Assembly: GCA_017965425.1 (NCBI GenBank)
Contig: JAGCPY010000003.1
Location: 1 to 64,000, forward strand
Length of the DNA: 64,000 nt
Reading direction: 5' to 3'
Source: Bacteroidaceae bacterium
GTDB lineage: Bacteria; Bacteroidota; Bacteroidia; Bacteroidales; Bacteroidaceae
The notes beneath the pieces were generated by a model, which searched no databases, was not told the DNA's origin, and saw only the letters and a list, made by a program, of their open reading frames with translations. Position numbers and translations under genes: made by a program. Numbering within the stretch: the stretch's first letter is position 1; each line of letters starts with the position of its first letter. Below, piece after piece: positions 60,390 to 64,000 of the stretch.

Positions 60390-62477
60390 TCAGGGTTCCA
60401 CCTCTTCCCATTGCATCACGGAGCCGTTGCGGCGTGCAGGGTCGGGTCCGGCAAAGTCCATGCTGTAGGGGCTTCCCGTCGTGGGCGACTTGCCGATGTA
60501 GCGGTGGTTGCGTAAGGAGAGGAGCATGAAGTCGTGTTCGAGATAATCTTGCCAGAGGAAGACCTCGGCTTCCTGCGGGTCGGTGGTGAAGCGGACGTCG
60601 CCTGGCAGTCCGTCGCCGTAGGTCTTGACGTAGCGGCCATCGACGCATTGCAGTACCACGCGTCCCGAGTTGCGGTCGATGATGCGGAACTGTGTAAGTT
60701 TGCTGCGATCGGCGGGATGGCTGTCATGCAGGAGTCCATGGGGCAGTGCGATGGCGGGTCGTCCTGTGGCCTTGTTGATGAGGCGGATGGTCTTGCCGTA
60801 GGGGATGTTGTGGCTGCGGTCGGCCATAGGCTCCTCGACGGAGAAGTTGTCGAACTCGGCATAGCCGCCGTTCTTCCCCTTGACGTTGAACGCAAAGAGG
60901 GCGTGTCGCGAGCCTTGGAAGCTGATGAGCTGGTAGGAGAGGGGCATCATGCGGCCCAGCGTCTGGAAGGTGGTTCCGTTGGTGCTGTAGGCATATTGTG
61001 CTTGGTCGTGGTCGTAGTCGCCAATGCAACGGAGGTAGATTTTCCCGTCGGGTAAACCGACGGGCACGGTGATGGTGTCGTTGGTCAGCTGTTCGAAGCA
61101 GCGGAGGGTGAAGGCGTTGCCTTCCTTGACGATGCCGATCCACGAGCAGGGGACGTTGATGTTGCCCAGACCGGCCACGTCGCCGTCTTTCATTCCCTTG
61201 ACGTAGAGCTCGACGGTGGCGACGGACTGGGGTCCGATGACGCGCTGGGTGAGGGTGTTGCGAGCCCACATCAGCTGCTCGGCGGGCTGTGCTTGCAGGC
61301 GCAGGCGACCGCCCTTGAGGCTCCAGAGCTTGTCGTCGGGGTTGTGGTTCCATTGCCATACGCGGCCCAGCTGTTTGGCGTCGAAGGTCTCGGAGCGCAG
61401 GTAGGGAGCGTGGGCGCTTTCCCCTTGCGGGGTCGCGTCTGGTTTGTACCACGTCCTCGGTGCACGGCCAAGGTTGCCGGGCAAGCCCACCATAGGCCAG
61501 CCGTCCACCCATGTCATGGGCATCAGGCAGACGGTGCGGCCAATGCTGTGGAAGTCCTGCATGAACAGCGCCCACCACGAGCCGTTCTTGGCCTGTACGA
61601 TGCCGCCCTGATGGGCATTGGAGCAGGCGGTGGCGTCCTTGTCGAGCGGACCGAGGCCGAATTTGGTGCCGTCCTCGCCAATGCGGTATTTGGTGCCTCG
61701 GGGCACCTGTGTCAGCGAGGCGGCGTGGTAGCCGTAGGTCTCGTCGGCGGTGATGACGCGTGTCTCGTAGGGTCCCCAGATGCTCTTCGAGCGTGAGCAG
61801 AGCGTGCGTCCGTTGGGCATGTAGTCGGTGGAGATGAGGTAGTACATGCCGTTGATTTTGTACATGTGGTGTCCCTCGCCCACGCCGTTGCCTTCGGGGA
61901 TGATGACGCGTTCGGTGCCTTCGACGGGCCCGCTCATGTCGGGCTTCAGCTCTGTGCACTTGACTGTGCCGTAGCCGTGGATGGCATATATTTTGCCGTC
62001 GTCGTCGAAGTGTACGCCCAGGTCGTAGATGTTGCCCTGCATGTTATGGTGTTGCCAAGGGCCTCGGATGTCCTTGGCCGTGTAGCATTGCAGCCCCTTC
62101 CCGTTGACATTGGAGAAGACATAGAACGTGCCGTTGTGGTGGCGAATGCAGGGTGCCCAGATGCCTTGGCCGTAGATTTCCTGATGGTTGCGGAGGGCGA
62201 AGCGGTCATCTTGGAAGTCGAAGCGGTCGAAGCAGTAGCTGACGTTCTCCCAGTTGACCAGGTCGCGGGAATGGAGTATGACCAAGCCCGGTACGGCGTG
62301 CATGGTGGTTCCGGCGAGGTAATAGTCGTCGCCCACACGTAAGACGTCGGGGTCGGAAAACTCATCGTAGAAGAGGGGGTTGGTGAAGGTGCCGTTGCCG
62401 TTGTCGGCGGTCCAAGACTGTGCTTGCGTTGCACCCATGAATAAGAAGGTGCAGAGGAGGGTGAAGAGCCGTTGCAT
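60390..62477 (-). CDS. secreted GH43-family glycoside hydrolase
   Basis: A 695-residue secreted protein; the signal peptide is MQRLFTLLCTFLFMGATQAQ, which fixes the start at 62477 instead of 62573. Residues about 30-330 form the GH43 propeller: the Asp base in EFSDPDVLRVGDDYYLAGTT, the pKa-modulating Asp in DLGVHFDDDGKIYAI, the Glu acid in GVGEGHHMYKI. Next comes a beta-sandwich like the C-terminal domain of beta-xylosidases (GRVWQWNHNPDDKLWSL), then a C-terminal trefoil-like part (about 580-695). Likely substrates are xylan or arabinan side chains. It is not linked to a SusC/D pair here. Confidence 0.85.
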   Translation of the reverse strand: MQRLFTLLCTFLFMGATQAQSWTADNGNGTFTNPLFYDEFSDPDVLRVGDDYYLAGTTMHAVPGLVILHSRDLVNWENVSYCFDRFDFQDDRFALRNHQEIYGQGIWAPCIRHHNGTFYVFSNVNGKGLQCYTAKDIRGPWQHHNMQGNIYDLGVHFDDDGKIYAIHGYGTVKCTELKPDMSGPVEGTERVIIPEGNGVGEGHHMYKINGMYYLISTDYMPNGRTLCSRSKSIWGPYETRVITADETYGYHAASLTQVPRGTKYRIGEDGTKFGLGPLDKDATACSNAHQGGIVQAKNGSWWALFMQDFHSIGRTVCLMPMTWVDGWPMVGLPGNLGRAPRTWYKPDATPQGESAHAPYLRSETFDAKQLGRVWQWNHNPDDKLWSLKGGRLRLQAQPAEQLMWARNTLTQRVIGPQSVATVELYVKGMKDGDVAGLGNINVPCSWIGIVKEGNAFTLRCFEQLTNDTITVPVGLPDGKIYLRCIGDYDHDQAQYAYSTNGTTFQTLGRMMPLSYQLISFQGSRHALFAFNVKGKNGGYAEFDNFSVEEPMADRSHNIPYGKTIRLINKATGRPAIALPHGLLHDSHPADRSKLTQFRIIDRNSGRVVLQCVDGRYVKTYGDGLPGDVRFTTDPQEAEVFLWQDYLEHDFMLLSLRNHRYIGKSPTTGSPYSMDFAGPDPARRNGSVMQWEEVEP

Positions 62478-62529
62478 GTGGGACGTGGAAAGGTTGAAAC
62501 GTGAAAGGGTTAAGGTGTTGAAAACACTG

Positions 62530-62578
62530 AAAGGTTGAACTGGAAAGCCTGTTTCAACATTTCGACCGTTCAACCTTT
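62530..62578 (-). terminator. hairpin downstream of tRNA-Arg
   Basis: Eleven-base inverted arms (AAAGGTTGAAC at 62530-62540 and its complement at 62568-62578), 10 bases after the tRNA end on the minus strand. The T-run is poor, so termination is only likely. It also forms the 5' flank of the GH43 gene. Confidence 0.4.
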
Positions 62579-62587
62579 TCTTCTGCC

Positions 62588-62664
62588 TGGTGACTCCGGC
62601 GGGATTCTAACCCGCGACCTTCGGAACCGGAATCCGACGCTCTATACAGCTAAGCTACGGAGCC
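62588..62664 (-). tRNA. tRNA-Arg (anticodon CCG)
   Basis: Seventy-seven bases including an encoded CCA. The acceptor stem GGCTCCG/CGGAGTC pairs with one G-T. The anticodon arm is TCGGA-TTCCGGT-TCCGA, with CCG at loop positions 3-5, reading CGG (Arg). The T arm GCGGG-TTAGAAT-CCCGC is perfect. Confidence 0.95.
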
Positions 62665-62753
62665 TTTAGCGGGCACAAAGGTACGCTTTTCCGTGGACGC
62701 GGCCAAGTTTTTCGGCGAAAAAAACTGCGTGAAGGCCAGAAGAGAGGCGAAAT

Positions 62754-62841
62754 AAGGTGCAGACGCGATGTGCGGAAGGTGCAGACGTTCGGGGCGGAAG
62801 GTGTTTACGTTCCGACGGGAAGGTGTTTACGTTCTGTAGGG
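62754..62841 (+). repeat. 22-bp-period array between tRNA-Arg and asnA
   Basis: Four contiguous 22-base units begin aaggtg at 62754, 62776, 62798 and 62820 (pattern aaggtgtttacgttcnnnnggg). A fifth degenerate unit reaches 62863. Apart from this array, 62665-62900 shows no gene. The pattern is related to the array at 47789. Confidence 0.8.
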
Positions 62842-62910
62842 AAGGGCTGTCGGTGGGAACGTGGACGGCTGCGGGTTCTTGTGATTATGACAATAAAAAT
62901 CGCACTTTTT

Positions 62911-62941
62911 TTGTCAATGTGAAAGAAAAGGCGTACCTTTG
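62911..62941 (+). promoter_or_regulatory. promoter of asnA (TTG-N20-TACCTTTG)
   Basis: TTG at 62911-62913 (within TTTTTG) and TACCTTTG at 62934-62941 are separated by 20 bases, the best -33/-7 pair in the window. It lies 31 bases before the ATG. Confidence 0.75.
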
Positions 62942-62972
62942 CGCCGCAAAAAGACAATAAACGCGCTAATCT

Positions 62973-64000
62973 ATGAGCAAACTTCTTAAGCCCGAGGGCT
63001 ATCAACCTGCGCTCGACCTTCAGCAGACCGAGCTTGCCATCAAGAAAATAAAGGACTTCTTCCTCAGTTCACTCAGTAGCGAACTGCGCTTGCGCCGCGT
63101 CACGGCACCCTTGTTCGTGCTGAAGGGTCTCGGCTTGAACGATGACCTCAACGGTGTGGAGCGTGCCGTCACCTTCCCAATAAAAGACATGGGCGACGCG
63201 CCCGCGGAGATCGTGCATTCTCTGGCCAAGTGGAAGCGCAACACTTTGGCCGAGTACCATGTCCAACCCGGCTTCGGCGTCATCACCGATATGAATGCCG
63301 TGCGCGCGGACGAAGAGCTGGACAATATTCACAGCATCTATGTGGACCAATGGGATTGGGAACGGACGATGACGCGTGAGGACCGCACGCTGAAGTACCT
63401 GCGTCGGACGGTCAACCGCATTTACGGTTGCATCCTGCGCACCGAATATTACCTCAGCGAGATGTATCCTCAGCTGAAGCCATTCTTGCCGGAGGAGGTG
63501 CATTTCATCCACTCGGAGGAGCTGCGCCGTCAATATCCCGACCTGACGCCGAAACAGCGTGAGGATGCCATCTGCAAGGCCTACGGCGCGGTGTTCATTA
63601 TCGGCATCGGCGGCAAGCTTGGCGACGGACACGAACACGACATGCGCGCTCCCGACTACGATGACTGGTCAACGCCCAACGAGGACGGCTTCTGTGGCCT
63701 GAACGGCGACCTGCTCGTGTGGTATCCGCTGTTGAACCGCTCCATCGAGCTTTCATCGATGGGCATCCGCGTGGACAAGGATGCGCTGGAGCGCCAGCTG
63801 GCCCTGCAAGGCAAGGAAGAGCGCAAACAGCTCTTCTTCCACCAGCGACTGCTCAAGGGCGAACTGCCGCTGAGCATCGGCGGCGGATTGGGTCAGAGCC
63901 GTCTCTGTATGATCCTGCTCCACAAGGCACACATCGGCGAGACTCAGTCAAGCATTTGGCCCGACACGATGCGGGCCGAATGCCGTGCAGCGGGAATCCC
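62973..64000 (+). CDS. asnA: aspartate-ammonia ligase (3' end just beyond window)
   Basis: Aspartate-ammonia ligase, which makes asparagine from aspartate, ammonia and ATP. The 342 visible residues are close to the family length of about 330-350, so only the last few are missing. Class II synthetase-like marks are RVTAPLFVLKGLGLNDDLNG, KDMGDAPAEIVHSLAKWKR, VDQWDWER, and the C-terminal LSIGGGLGQSRLCMILL (motif 3). The ATG at 62973 (MSKLLKPEGYQPALDLQQTE) follows an excellent promoter. Confidence 0.95.
   Translation, partial: MSKLLKPEGYQPALDLQQTELAIKKIKDFFLSSLSSELRLRRVTAPLFVLKGLGLNDDLNGVERAVTFPIKDMGDAPAEIVHSLAKWKRNTLAEYHVQPGFGVITDMNAVRADEELDNIHSIYVDQWDWERTMTREDRTLKYLRRTVNRIYGCILRTEYYLSEMYPQLKPFLPEEVHFIHSEELRRQYPDLTPKQREDAICKAYGAVFIIGIGGKLGDGHEHDMRAPDYDDWSTPNEDGFCGLNGDLLVWYPLLNRSIELSSMGIRVDKDALERQLALQGKEERKQLFFHQRLLKGELPLSIGGGLGQSRLCMILLHKAHIGETQSSIWPDTMRAECRAAGI

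Overview
The window looks like a Bacteroidota chromosome, most likely from the Prevotella/Segatella group. The evidence is repeated -7 promoter elements of the form TAnnTTTG (TACCTTTG, TATCTTTG, TAACTTTG), gene starts without Shine-Dalgarno sites, a fused MurF-alanine racemase gene, a GSCFA protein, a short-chain type threonine dehydrogenase next to kbl, and a TonB-dependent receptor. I cannot name a species.

Layout. 1-1064 is the cut-off end of an ISL3-type insertion sequence. 1227-46836 is one very long rightward exopolysaccharide/O-antigen-type locus, interrupted by several accessory pieces. Its first part (1.2-11.4 kb) has an ATP-grasp ligase, a GINT1-like protein, an EpsG-type polymerase, GT4 glycosyltransferases, a hexapeptide acyltransferase and a protein-kinase/PI-kinase-like protein. 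An IS4-family element with an internal amber stop (4.6-6.2 kb) has beheaded one glycosyltransferase there. At 11.5-13.7 kb an ATPase plus partner cassette, a possible defence module, lies between a truncated and an intact copy of the same glycosyltransferase start.

The second part (13.7-40.1 kb) combines sugar-nucleotide genes (rmlA, rmlB, a VioA-like aminotransferase), a Wzx flippase, a second polymerase and a WecF/GT56-like transferase with two acyl-carrier-protein modules. Each module has two ACPs, an adenylate-forming ligase, a KAS III enzyme and an SDR; the first also holds a split transketolase. Between them is a translationally coupled set of ATP-grasp, two divergent DegT-like proteins, ATP-grasp and GNAT. 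My reading is that RmlA, RmlB and the VioA-like enzyme make a dTDP-4-amino-4,6-dideoxyhexose, that the ACP modules and/or ATP-grasp ligases build unusual N-acyl or aminoacyl groups for it, and that the GT56-like enzyme puts it on lipid-linked sugar. This is an inference from family membership and gene order. The closest precedent known to me is the 3-hydroxybutyryl-viosamine island of Pseudomonas syringae.

40.2-40.9 kb is a non-coding palindromic element with arms of about 100 bp around a 22-bp-period array. It is followed by an MNT/HEPN toxin-antitoxin pair, a PglC-like initiating transferase, a PglE/ArnB-like aminotransferase, a WecA-like transferase, a nucleotidyltransferase-fold protein and a YjbH-like outer-membrane protein.

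From 47 kb on the content is ordinary housekeeping: a small secreted protein, a dxs-trkA-TonB receptor operon (minus strand), GSCFA, murF-alr, kbl and tdh (divergent, threonine to glycine), a nitroreductase, a GH43 glycosidase, tRNA-Arg(CCG) and asnA (cut at the right edge). Non-coding arrays with an exact 22-bp period occur at three places (40.4, 47.8 and 62.8 kb).
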